Position numbers and translations under genes: made by a program
In this document: positions 1-10,244 of the stretch, in pieces
Numbering within the stretch: position 1 is the stretch's first letter
Layout of the letters: each line of letters starts with the position of its first letter
Notes under the pieces: generated by a model
What the model was told of the DNA's origin: nothing
Seen by the model: the letters and a program-made list of their open reading frames with translations, nothing else
The model's database searches: none
Source: Rhinopomastus cyanomelas
Taxonomy: Eukaryota; Chordata; Aves; Bucerotiformes; Rhinopomastidae
NCBI GenBank assembly: GCA_013400115.1
Contig: VXBP01002355.1
Coordinates: 248,001 to 312,000, forward strand
Direction of reading: 5' to 3'
DNA: 64,000 nucleotides

Positions 1-2720
1 TCCTTCTTCAAGGTGCATTTCTAACGGTTTTAAGACAGAGCTCTCAAGTGTTTGCTTATTACTTATAGTGGAGACCAACCCACAGCTGCTGCTCAGAGGA
101 TTTACTGTGCCAGACCAGTAAGAACACAATGTTAATGCCTTTCTACGGCAATAACTCTGTGCTTAATCTCTGCATTGCTGTGATGTGAAGGGCACACTTC
201 TCATATTAAGCTGAATAAAGAGTCTCACTACATATAAACCCTAACGACACAGAACATAACTGATCTCTACGGGGCTGCTGCCCTCTGTGTTTCAGTGGGA
301 CTTGACTTTGAAGAAACAATAATTCACTGGTTTACAACAGCAGAAATAAACTTTCTTCGTTATATAGAAGTGCAGGTGCAATACCGTGATTATAGACACT
401 GGTCTGGTTCACCTTCAGATTTTAGTTATATCTTGCTAAAAGAAGCTGTTATCAAGCACAGAATGACTCCAACAACATGACTATCAGTGTGGCATTCAGA
501 AGTTGTTTCCCTAGTGGGAATAAAGCCATCTCTTTTCTTCCAATGTTGAAAATCAAATGCCCAGTATTAGCACCATCAGTGAGGTGTTTAACTTCAAAAT
601 TGCCTTTCCTGGTCAGAATGAAAGTGCTACTTGTTTCCTTTTTTAAAATTAACAGCAGTGTTTTCCTCTCTTTTCTAGGACACATGCTCTTTTAATCAAC
701 CTGAGACACAATATGTTTAGAGAGCATTGTGGGTACATACCTACATTTGTCTGTGCGTGCATGTCTATGACATCCCACGCTCCAGGGCTGGGATCAAGGC
801 TGCTTCCACAGTGATTCAGGCAAACAATAATAAAGTACAAAGAACATGTCTGGAACAAACAGGTAGAGAAAACAAACGGTTCAATTTTAGTCTAAATCAT
901 CTTTGTACCAACAACAAGGTTTAATGCAGAAGGAGTATTACAGAAAATAAACCCAAAATTGACAGCACAAGGATGCTGGAAAGGTACCAGGCCAAGTTGC
1001 TCACTACAGCCAAATCTGTGAGCCACTCCAGAAATGTGCAGGATTGTCCTCTGACTTTTCTCCAGCTGTCACCTGTTTGTGTTCACACACAGTCAGTGGG
1101 CAAAGAGGTATGATGGCTCTCAGTGTTTTCTAAAATTGGGCAAGAAAAAGTTGTTCTAACCAGTCCTTGAGCCACTTTAGGAATAGCTAATGTGTTCTGT
1201 CCTGGAGGAGCCCAGGACTGATGTGGGATCTTACACTTTGAGTGACAAAAAGCAGACACAAACTCTCAGATTTGGAGGCATACCTCTGCATTTGGCTTCA
1301 GGCTGTCATTTATCCAGCAACACCAGAATATGACTTCTAGGGATCCCTCCAAGTGTACAGGATGTCCCTATCATCCTCTGGAGTCTCCTGCTATTAACTC
1401 AACATGGGCTAGTCCCTTCTCACTTCCCTTAGTAGCTCACATATTTGTGAAGGAGGACAGGGCATTCAAGGCTGTGCTGTTTGCTCTGCTACCTTTGCAA
1501 GACGACAGGCAGTCCTGCTGCAGATACTCACTCAGGCTTAGTTGAATTCCTGCTGTTCCTGAGGGGCAGATCTCAAGCCTGAGCCAAGTCCCAACAAGTT
1601 TCATGAGAAGGCAAATTAGTTCATTGAATAGTGTGAACAAACTGGCTAGTGGCATGGGTGATCTCAGCTCAAGTCCAGCCTCAGATCTGTTTGCCAGAGA
1701 TTCCATTCACCCTCCCTCCTAGAGTCTATACTGAGAGATTAATAACTGTGGTATCACAGACTCACAGGACTAGGAGACAGGCTCGCTTCCTTTCTAAGTG
1801 GAAACCCTAGTGTGACAGATTATGGCCCTTCGTACATTTTAGTGGACATTACTAAATAACCACATCCAAGACTGACAGCAAATGCCTGGAAGCAGGTGGT
1901 GACCACAGTGTCATTTCTAAACAAACCCACCACTCCAAGACACCCACACCAGAGCATACACAAACTTTCTGTCCTTTTCTTTCACTACATGCAAATACAA
2001 AACAATAGTGAGTCTGTCAGGTCCCATCCCACTCACTACTGTTCGCTCACTCTCTGTCACTGATTTATTCTCACCAATGCACAAGATACCATTCTTTGGG
2101 TTAAAAAAAAAAGTTAAAGAAAAGCACATCCATTCTCACAATGGATACAAAGCAGAAATGTGTTTGACTATTTTTTTTCTGGTTAAATTTCACTAACCAG
2201 TTTTGCACCACAGAGGCACTACAAGGTAAGCTTCTACACTTCCATTTCCATTAAATAAGACATTGAAGTAATTTAAGGGGCAATAATCCTTTCTTAAATG
2301 CAATCTATCTTGTAGTTCAATTCATGATGACATAGAAGTGTTAAAACCAGAAAACTTAAGCAAACACAGACTTTTAATTCATGAGGGAGGGGTGGGAAAT
2401 CAATACAGCTCTCCTAGGACAGCCCTTTGCAATTCAAAAGTCTCTCTCTGTAGCACTAACTCAGCAAGCACCATCTCAGCAGACCAAAGCTTGTGGCATT
2501 TTCACAGCATGCTTATTACTTTTTCAGACAGAATTCTCCAAATGGCTTTGAATCAAAATATGGAGTAAACTTCTTAAAGACAGCCTGCAGAGCTCACAAG
2601 CAATTATCTGAACCCTCTGCAGCTGGCACTCGTCATTCAATGCTTCTTCCAAAATGCTACAACCCATTTGAGTAAGAACTCAAATCAATGCCATGAACTC
2701 TGACCTCAACAAGGCTGGAA
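1..2720. other. No recognised gene
   Basis: AT-rich single-copy-looking DNA. The open frames are all under 90 codons, overlap each other on both strands and resemble no family I know. It could contain 3' UTR of a neighbour outside the window, but nothing in the sequence proves that. Confidence 0.4.
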
Positions 2721-3122
2721 ATCATAGAATCACTAAAGTTGGAAAAGACCTCTAAGATCAACAAGTCCGCCAACCAACATCACCATACCTGCTAAGCCAT
2801 GTCCTGATGTGCCACACCTACATGTTTCTTGAATACCTCCATGGCTAGTGAGTCCATGACCCTCCTGAGCAGCCTGTTCCAAGGCCTGATGATCCTTTCA
2901 ATAAAGATGTTTTTCCAACTGTCTAACCTAAACTTCCCGTGACCTAACTTGAGGCCATTTCCTCTTGTCCTATCGCTTACTTGTGAGAAGAGACCGACAT
3001 CCACCTCTCTAGATTACTCCTTTCACATAGCTGTAGACAGCAATAAGGTGTCACCTCAGCTTCCACTCCTCTAAACAATCCCAGTTTCCTCAGTCACTCC
3101 TCATAAAACTTGCCCTCCAGAC
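2721..3122 (-). mobile_element. CR1 LINE 3' fragment
   Basis: Read on the minus strand, this ends in the typical CR1 3' tail (the reverse of a TTCCAAC...GATTCTATGATT end lies at about 2721-2760). It continues through the conserved CR1 region that encodes the end of ORF2. Only the 3' part is present, as usual for 5'-truncated CR1 insertions, and it is clearly diverged. Confidence 0.85.
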
Positions 3123-3135
3123 TTATATCAATAAG

Positions 3136-3659
3136 TGATTAGAGTCAATAAAAGTTTTCAATAGTTTTATTAAGGCAATAAAGAACAAGCAAGCAGCGCT
3201 GGGTATGTGGGGCAGCCCATGCTCCACCTGCACTCACACCGTAAGCAGTGTAGTTTCTCTTTTTATATCCCCCTCTAATACATATGTATGGCTATTTTAA
3301 AAGGAAAGTGGGTATACGTAAAAAAACAAGCCACCGCGTTCATGTGTTCTGGGAACGGGATGTCCCTCCACTCCGCAGATGCACTTCGGCCCTAGGGTTC
3401 CTTCCTGGCGGACGTCAGGGAGGAAGTAAGTAGTCTTTTTCACTTGCCCGCACTCACCCCTTACTGTTCTCCACAACGCTTCCCCGTCGCAGACAAAAAC
3501 TGCAGTGTTTAGTATTACCACTGCCTTAGCTCCTCCTTGAAGCGTCAACACTTCTCCATTAGCCTCTTCAGTCAATTTGACACGGATTATTATTCCGTAT
3601 ATCACAAGACCCTTGTATTGTTGTTAATACTTTTACCAGGCCGAATACAAAGCAGAACA
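3136..3659 (-). mobile_element. Solo LTR-like element (avian ERV type)
   Basis: On the minus strand the order fits a retroviral LTR. A long upstream part comes first, then a TATA-like GGATATAAAAAG (about 3264-3275), a short R region, and an AATAAA-type signal near 3160-3185. The edges can be read as TG...CA, but no convincing target-site duplication was seen, so the ends are approximate. No gag, pol or env sequence adjoins it. The minus-strand open frame inside it (3297-3605) is taken as incidental. The subfamily cannot be named by eye. Confidence 0.6.
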
Positions 3660-3769
3660 TAGTGTCCATACTGTCTCTTTTCACTTAGCACCCTCACAAT
3701 CTGAGACTATGGGGAAGCAGGCAGTCTACCATGGGCTGAAGGGCTAGGAACTGCCGGGCCAGTGAGGGG

Positions 3770-3918
3770 GTTGAGTCAGCACCCCTGAAAATGTTCAAAG
3801 GCTATTTAGCTGTGGTGCTTAGCCATAAGATTTAGTGGTAACTTGGTATAGTAGGGTTATCGGTTGGACTTGATGCCCTCAAGATTCTTTTCCAACCTGA
3901 ATGATTCTGTGATGTGTG
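3770..3918 (+). mobile_element. CR1 LINE 3' tail
   Basis: This short fragment ends with the CR1 signature GGTTGGACTTGATG...TTTTCCAACCTGAATGATTCTGTGAT. Only the last 150 bp of the element remain. Confidence 0.8.
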
Positions 3919-4054
3919 TGCGGTATCCACCACTTACCGTAAAAAACTCGGGCCTCAGATGCTTCGTCTGAGAGTCTGAACTGTGTCTGAGACATATGGC
4001 GGGATGCGACGTATGGTACTGTGCGTGAGGAACACCGCAGGTAGCGTGTCAGCG

Positions 4055-4165
4055 GCTGGGCTGTGTAAAGGGGCAGGGCTTCGTGTGAGGGACAGGGCGG
4101 GATGTGAGGGGCGGGACTGTGTTTGAGGGGCTGGGCTGTGAGGGACAGGGCGGGATGTGAAACCT
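4055..4165. repeat. Imperfect GC-rich minisatellite
   Basis: Units of GGGACAGGGCGGGATGTGA type recur. One 24-bp stretch occurs identically at 4084-4107 and 4137-4160. The repeats include GGGCGGG (Sp1-type) boxes and sit at the upstream edge of the CDKN2AIP CpG island. Confidence 0.7.
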
Positions 4166-4308
4166 AGCGCGAGCCCTGTCCCGGGTCCCGTTATCCTCGC
4201 CGCGAGGGGCGGAACACGCGCGCGCCGCTCCACCCCGCTGGCCGTTGGTGGCGCAAGCGCACTCCTCTCGCCCCGCCTTTCGCACAGAAAAGTCTGGGAC
4301 CATGCTTG

Positions 4309-4316
4309 TGACGTCA
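4309..4316. promoter_or_regulatory. Palindromic CRE in CDKN2AIP promoter
   Basis: A perfect TGACGTCA (CREB/ATF site) lies 150 bp upstream of the CDKN2AIP start codon inside a CpG island (about 4190-4740). No TATA box is visible. The placement fits a CpG-island promoter with a cAMP-response element, but occupancy is inferred from the motif only. Confidence 0.6.
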
Positions 4317-4465
4317 TCGCGCGCGACCGGAAGGAGCAGAGCGGGTGTTTCCGTTGCGGGCGGGGACGCGACCGAGGAAGGGCCCCGCAGGAAGGGCCCC
4401 CGGGCGTGAAGCCGGGACGGTCGCGGCTTGGGGCGGCGGTTGCGGGCACGGTCGCGGTTTCGGCC

Positions 4466-7208
4466 ATGTCGGCGGGGAAGGCGTCGGCCGAGCCCCTGGG
4501 GCGCACGGCGGAGGAGGTGGCTTGGGCCGAGGCGCTGCGCGGGGCCTGCGAGCCTCAACACCACTGGCGGTACCGGCGAGAGTTCCTGCTGCGCAACGTC
4601 GGGGAGCCGCCTGCGGCGGGCAGCACCGAGCTCCAGCGCCTGGTGTCCCTCTCCATGGTGTGGGCCAACCACGTCTTCCTGGGCTGCCGGTGAGTGCGGG
4701 CCGGGCGGCCGCGGCGTGACCAGTGGGGACGACGTGGCTTACTGACTGGCCCTCTCTCCCTTTGTCGCCCAACCAGGTACCCGCCACAGGTCATGGAAAA
4801 GGCGCTGGAAATGGCCGAAGGCATCCAAGTGACCGGCGTGCCCATCCGCACCACGAGAGATGAACTGGTTGCCAAGGTGAAGAAAAGAGGCATATCAAGT
4901 AGCAATGGTTAGCAGATAATAGCTGTGACAATACATAGGAGTTTAGAAAATGTTTGTTTTTGAATGTTTATCTTGGGCTTAGAATGTAGTCGCAACAATT
5001 TACCTTTTTTAACTCCCCTGTTAATTGTTTGCCCTATTGTGCGATTTTTTTTTTTTCTTTTGTTTAATACCTATACAGTAGTTGTACTGCATACTTACTC
5101 TGTTGGTAATGTAGAGCTCTTGGTTTGAATTTCTACATCTTGAAGCTGGCATTTTTTTAATGTGATGTAGACTTCTGTACTCCAACTTAAATGTATTCTG
5201 GTTACTTTAGTGCTATTTGGATGTTGTTGCTTTGTGAGAAACTTCTTAAATTCTTAAATGTGGTATTTTAAAATATTTTTGTGATATCAGTAGACAAAAT
5301 ACTCATTTTTGGGTCAGATAATGTTTCATGTACTTTGATTGTTTTTGATTTGGACTTTGAATAGAAGTACATACTTGCCTAAAGCTCCCAAGTCAAAACC
5401 TGAAGTCTTGCACCTGAGTACTTTTAGATACTAAAATACTAAAACTGTCTGAAATAGTCAATTAATACTTGGAATAAACCTTGAACAGTAATTTCTAATA
5501 CATACATTCTAAAATCACTGAGATTATTGCTAGAACCTTTTAGTAAGTAGATAAATTGTCTTTAAATGCATATTTAATAGTGCAGAAATTGAAAACATAT
5601 TTTACTTGTTTTGCAGAAGGGGTAGAGGTGCCCTGCAAGAAGCAAGCTCTTGAGAAAAGTAAAGATTATAAGGATATGGGAAAAGCTGTGAAAACAACAA
5701 AGGCAGAAGCTCTGAAGGAAACACAGAGCACATTGCAAGTAAAGCAGGAAAAAGATACTAGCAAAAATGCAGAAAGCTCCCTGTCAGCTTGCAGCACGAA
5801 TCAAGAAATGAGTGTGTCAGATAAAGAAACAGAAGGAAAACCTGCTAATGGTGAAAGTATTACTGAGCAAAATCCATCTTCATCTGGAAAAGAGTCAGGA
5901 GAGAAGCCTTGCTCAAGCCCACCTGAGGGAAACGAGTGTGAAAATGTGCCATCACCTGAGAAGAAAACAACAGTAAGTGCAGTGCCACCGACTGCCAAGA
6001 GCACCCCACAAGCAGAAGCTGTGCCAGCAGCTGCCAAGAGCACCCTGCAGGTAGCAACAGTGGCAGCAGCAGCACCACTGGTTGCAAAGAGCACCCCACA
6101 GACAGCTGCAGTAGAAGTGATGGTGCCACCAACCACTAAGAGCGGCCCACAGGCAGTGACAGCAGGAGCAGCACTGCCGCCCGTTACCAGGAGCGCCCCA
6201 CAGGCCGCAGCAGTGCCACTGACCACCCAGAGCACCCCACAGGCAGCAGCAGTGCCACAAGCTGCCAAGAGCACCGTGCAAACAAGTGCTACATTGCTGT
6301 CTTCCAAAAACCAAGTGAGTGCCACAGCATCAGTGTCTAAGGTCAGTGCTCAGGTAGGCAGCTCACTGCTTCTGGCCCCCAAGAGTGCCTCTCAGATGGG
6401 CACCTCACTGCTGCTGGCCTCTAAAAGCACTCCTAAGGTGGGCTCCTCACTCCTGGCCTCCAAGAGCAGTGCCGAGGTGGCTGCCTCATTGCTGGCTGCT
6501 CGGAGTGGTGCTCAGCATGGATCCTCACTGCTGACTTCCAAGAGCACCGCTCAAGTGGCTGCTTCGCTGCTGGCTGCTCGCAGTGGTGCTCAGCAGGGTC
6601 CCTCATCACTGGCCTCTCGGGGTGGAGCTCAGGCAGGTGCTTCCGTGTTACCCTCCAAGAGTGGCACCCAGGCAGGTTCACCACAGCTCGCCTCCAAGAG
6701 CGGCTTGCAGACAAGTGAAAGCCCTGCTAAGGCTTTGTACAAACCATTAACTAGTGAAGATGCAAAGGAAAGACAGCCTTTTTTCAACAGGCTATACAAA
6801 GCTGTAGCTTGGAAACTGGTTGCTGTTGGAGGCTTCAGCCCTAATGTAAATCACGCAGAACTTTTAAACTCCTCTATTCAGTCTGTGAAAGCTACCTTAG
6901 ATGTTGCTTTTGTTCCACTGAAGGAACTTGCAGACTTGCCTCAAAATAAGAGCTCTCTCGAAAATATAGTTTGTGAACTGAGGTGCAAGTCTGTCTACTT
7001 GGGTACTGGCTGTGGTAAAAGCATGGAAAATGCCAAAGCAATTGCTTCAAGAGAAGCCTTGAAGTTATTCCTCAAGAAGAAAGTAATTGTGAAGATATGT
7101 AAAAGAAAATACAAAGGTAGGGAAATTGAAGATTTGGTCCTTCTGGATGAGGAATCGAAACCTTCAAATTTACCTCCAGCTTTAAGAAATCCTCGTGAGA
7201 TCTTGTAG
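4466..7208 (+). CDS. CDKN2AIP: CDKN2A-interacting protein (CARF)
   Basis: Three coding exons, 4466-4689, 4777-4907 and 5617-7208, join in frame to 648 codons. The ATG lies in the context GGCCATGT and starts MSAGKASAEP. Residues 1-118 form the XRN2-binding (XTBD) domain, including the stretch WRYRREFLLRN. Residues of about 238-486 are a low-complexity domain of repeated KSTPQ/AAAVP and LLASKS-type units. The C-terminal 160 residues contain the conserved QPFFNRLYKAVAWKLVAVGG block and a double-stranded-RNA-binding-like fold (about 550-610). In other vertebrates the protein binds ARF and p53 and restrains the nuclear exonuclease XRN2. It acts in the nucleus. Human CDKN2AIP is about 580 residues, so this version is longer, owing to the middle repeats. 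Introns of 87 and 709 bp have GT-AG ends; the second donor (ATG/GTTAGC) is weak. Identity is firm from both conserved ends. Confidence 0.95.
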
Positions 7209-7754
7209 GGGAGAACTGCCATTTGTATAGCATTTCAACACAAGGACTGAAGATTAATTTTGTACTAAAAATGTAGGCTTCCAGATACTTTGTATTTCTT
7301 TCTCAGTTTTGCAAGGCAATTATAGTCTTTTCACTTGGTAGCAGTTGTATAAAACTTGTTAGAGGTAACAAGTGTGCATTTAAAAGTATGCCTTAATATA
7401 TAGCACACTAGTGTGCTGTTTTATTTGCAGAATAGTCTACCTAACTCCTCTATTTTTAATTAATTAAGGTACAATTTACAGTTTAAAACCTGACAGTTTT
7501 GTAATTCTTACAGTTTGATGGCGACGTGCTCACTTGTCTACCGTGTCTTTTTTAGCCATGTAGGAATAGTCGCATAGGGACCATAATACTTGAATGATTG
7601 AGAGTTGTTTAAAAATTTCAATCAAAAAGTTGAATCCTCCGTTTCAGGTGTGTTGCTCATATTGCTCACTGTTGTTCATACTAGGAAAGAAACTAGTTGG
7701 TTCATTATTTTTATGGGATGTTTTCTTAATGTTCACAATATAAATGATACTCTG

Positions 7755-7815
7755 ATCCTGTTTAACATTACACTAGCAGGTTAGATCCTGTTTAACATGA
7801 CACTGGCAAATTATC
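7755..7815. repeat. Two-copy 30-bp tandem duplication
   Basis: GATCCTGTTTAACAT(T/G)ACACT is repeated head to tail with about 90% identity in the probable CDKN2AIP 3' UTR. It is probably a replication-slippage duplication. Confidence 0.6.
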
Positions 7816-7921
7816 TATTAGCAGTCAAGTCACAGCTACTTCAGCCACCAAAAGTCTGTAAACAGGTTTAGTTTATATTGTGAAATAGCTTTTACAGGTA
7901 TGTTGAGTTTACTTTTTTCCA

Positions 7922-7975
7922 AATAAATATGGATTTCTATACTGACCATATTTTGACTGCTACTAAAACAATAAA
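7922..7975 (+). terminator. Candidate CDKN2AIP polyadenylation signals
   Basis: AATAAA occurs at 7922-7927 and again at 7970-7975, 0.7-0.8 kb after the stop codon. Either could end the CDKN2AIP mRNA. The choice needs transcript data. Confidence 0.4.
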
Positions 7976-9740
7976 ACCTCTGGGATATACTTCTATTGTA
8001 CTTTGGTTTTGGCGATTTAAATATTCCAGCCATTTCAATAACTGTGCAACACCTCAAGAAGAGTGTAACACCAAGATAAGCAAACTGAAGATACTGCTCT
8101 CTGCCAGAGGCACTGGGTGTATGTTGGAGCATTGGCACTCTTTGAGCCTGACGTTTGCTATTTTTTTTACACCAGCTGCAGAGTGGTTTGAAGCAAAGAA
8201 AGTGGGAGATTACCTTTTATTTTCAATGTTAGAGATACCGGCACTAACTGCATGATTTTATATATTGCATAATGACATGTAAATGTAAGAACATAATGTC
8301 TTCAGTGTTATTTTTAATTAATCTGGTCCAGTTACAGTAGTTAGCATTTATTGGTGACCTCACGCTTGACTGATGGATCCACTGATCTAGTACTAGAGGA
8401 CTGCATAGGAATTCCCAAGATCTCAGTAGTACACATCTGCTCTTAGGTGATTTTGGGACCGAACCACGATGGCATTGTTGCACTGTACCCTGTGTGACTT
8501 TGAACAGCAGTGGCTGCAAGGTGCCTGTGCTTCCTAGTGGCCATTTGAGAACTTCATCTGCGTGACCCCTGTGCTTCTGTGCCCTTGGTTGCCCTTTGCT
8601 CTAGTTAGGTTTCTCAGGAGTTTTCCCTTGGGGTTTCTGGAGCACCAACCCATGTTCACAAGGCAGCGTGTTAAATTATATCTCACGTGGAGGGAGAATT
8701 GGGGGGTGCTTCCAGTGCAGAGCAAGTTGTAGTTGTGTGCTGTACTTAGGGATTTGAGGTGTTCATGCTAGAAAGCATGAGATCTGTTTTCAAATCCTTG
8801 CCCTACTGAAGTGGAGGCACAGAATGTCTGTTTTTGTACCCTGTGCCCTCTGAGGTACAGCTTCTGTAGCTGTTCCTTTCGGCAACTCCTGTCTCTGGTT
8901 GACAACTGAAGCATGTGTTACAACGTGAAACCCTGTTTCCCTACTGCAAACGGAGGTGGTACTGGGTACTGACCTAGGTGTTCGGCGTCAGTCTGGGGCA
9001 CTAGATGCCAGGTTTTTAACGTCCTGAATTAAACTTAGTTTTTAAACATTTTTTAATATTATTCATCTGATGTTTGGTTGTGATTTATTAAAGGATGAAT
9101 CTGTAGCTACTCTGAAAAGAAACTGAAAGTCGAAGTGTGTTATTTTTATTTTGCATTCTGCATTCGAAGCAGCTCAACAAGCAGATTGTAACACAAGTAA
9201 ATAAGCACTAACTGTTTGTTAATGTTAAGGAAGAAAGAAGGAACGGCAAAAAAGTGTCTGCAACAAGAAGTGCCTGTGCGGTCAAACCTTTGGGAACTTC
9301 CAAGTACTGCCTTACAGGCCTCTAGCAATTGGGATGTTGGTCTTTAATTGTTAGACCTTGCTGATGGGACCGGGTCATGCTGTAGGTGTGGGGGGCAACT
9401 GAAAACAACCTTAACAAAAATTGCCGCTGTTTTTATTGCGGAAGCAGAGGAAATAGTTGTCTAAAATGACACTTGGCTCCCCTGAGGGCTGTTACAGCAG
9501 TTTCATCACGTCCTGTGGGTTTCGGTTACAAGGTACGTGCTCGCCGCGGAGGCTGCGGGCTAAAGTGCGTTTGTACCTGCTTGCAGGGGGTGAATGGAGT
9601 CGGGCATGTTCCAGTGCTGGACACAAGGTGGTGGTGGAGCACCCCGCAGGCGGAGCTCTCGTCCTCAGACCCGCGTAGGCAGTGCCGCTGGGAGCGCGTC
9701 ACCGTCGGGCACTCGAGTTGCCCGCCTCGGGGGGTGGAGC
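7976..9740. other. CDKN2AIP-RMRP intergenic DNA
   Basis: No gene, repeat family or conserved motif recognised. Short open frames on both strands look incidental. Confidence 0.4.
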
Positions 9741-9742
9741 CT

Positions 9743-9968
9743 TCGAGCACAATTTACATAATATATGCACGGGGCTACTGGCCCACTCTGCGGGCGCTAC
9801 CGTGGTCACGCAGGAGCGTGGAGCTTCCCCCGACGACTTCGTCCTTTGTGAACTCCCTGCGGACACCAATGAAGGTGGGAACTGTACGGCGGCATCTCCT
9901 CACCGAGACCTTCATGGTCTCCAGGATGTCGATCCATATAAGGCCCTGGGTTGTGCGGATCAAGCTCA
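9743..9968 (+). promoter_or_regulatory. RMRP type-3 Pol III promoter
   Basis: A PSE-like element begins TCACCGAGACC at 9900-9919, at about -69 to -50. A TATA box, CCATATAAGG, lies at about 9934-9943, at about -30. An octamer-like ATTTACAT near 9750 lies at about -220, where a distal element (DSE) is expected. The PSE-TATA spacing matches U6, 7SK and RMRP genes, so the gene looks transcribable and not a retrocopy. Confidence 0.75.
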
Positions 9969-10243
9969 GGATGTTCTGAAGACCTGCTCGCTAGGCCACG
10001 CACGGAGGACACTGGTTCCTCATGGGCCACGCGCCCGCCTAGGGGAAAGTCCCCGGACCACCGGCAGAGAGTGCCGGGCGCTATGCGCGCCCCGGCCCGC
10101 TCCCACCTCACACAACCCTCCGCCGAGACGCCCCCGGGCTGAGCGGGTGAGTAGGTGCGGGCACTCGTCACGGCCACAGACACGCAGGTAGCGCACAGCC
10201 GGTGCGCTAACAGAACGGGGCTCACTCTCAGGCCATCCCGTTT
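9969..10243 (+). ncRNA. RMRP: RNase MRP RNA
   Basis: This is the RNA subunit of RNase MRP, which cleaves pre-rRNA in the nucleolus. The sequence has the core CCGCCTAGGGGAAAGTCCCC at about 10035-10054, followed by GGAC and GGCAGAGAGTGCC, which together form the conserved P4/CR-I region of vertebrate RMRP. The 5' end (CTGAAGACCTG...CTAGGCCACGCAC.GAGGAC.CT.GTTCCT) and the 3' end (ACGGGGCTCACTCTCA) also match the mammalian pattern in order. Its length of about 272 nt is close to the roughly 267 nt of human RMRP. It starts about 26 bp after a TATA box and ends at a T4 tract. RNase P RNA, which has a related core, was considered, but the flanking P3 and 3' sequences fit MRP. The 5' end was set by alignment to the human start and may be off by a few bases. 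Confidence 0.9.
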
Positions 10244-10244
10244 T
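10241..10244 (+). terminator. Pol III T4 terminator of RMRP
   Basis: A TTTT tract directly follows the conserved 3' end of the MRP RNA. Confidence 0.6.

Noticed and set aside
3297..3605. 102-codon minus-strand open frame
   Set aside because: It lies inside the LTR-like element and has no gag/pol/env-like motif, so it was treated as incidental.
4049..4787. Long minus-strand open frames opposite CDKN2AIP exon 1
   Set aside because: Antisense shadows of a GC-rich promoter and exon; the plus-strand protein is clearly the conserved one.
5801..6714. Minus-strand open frames opposite the CDKN2AIP repeat domain
   Set aside because: They only mirror the alanine/serine repeat codons of the real gene.
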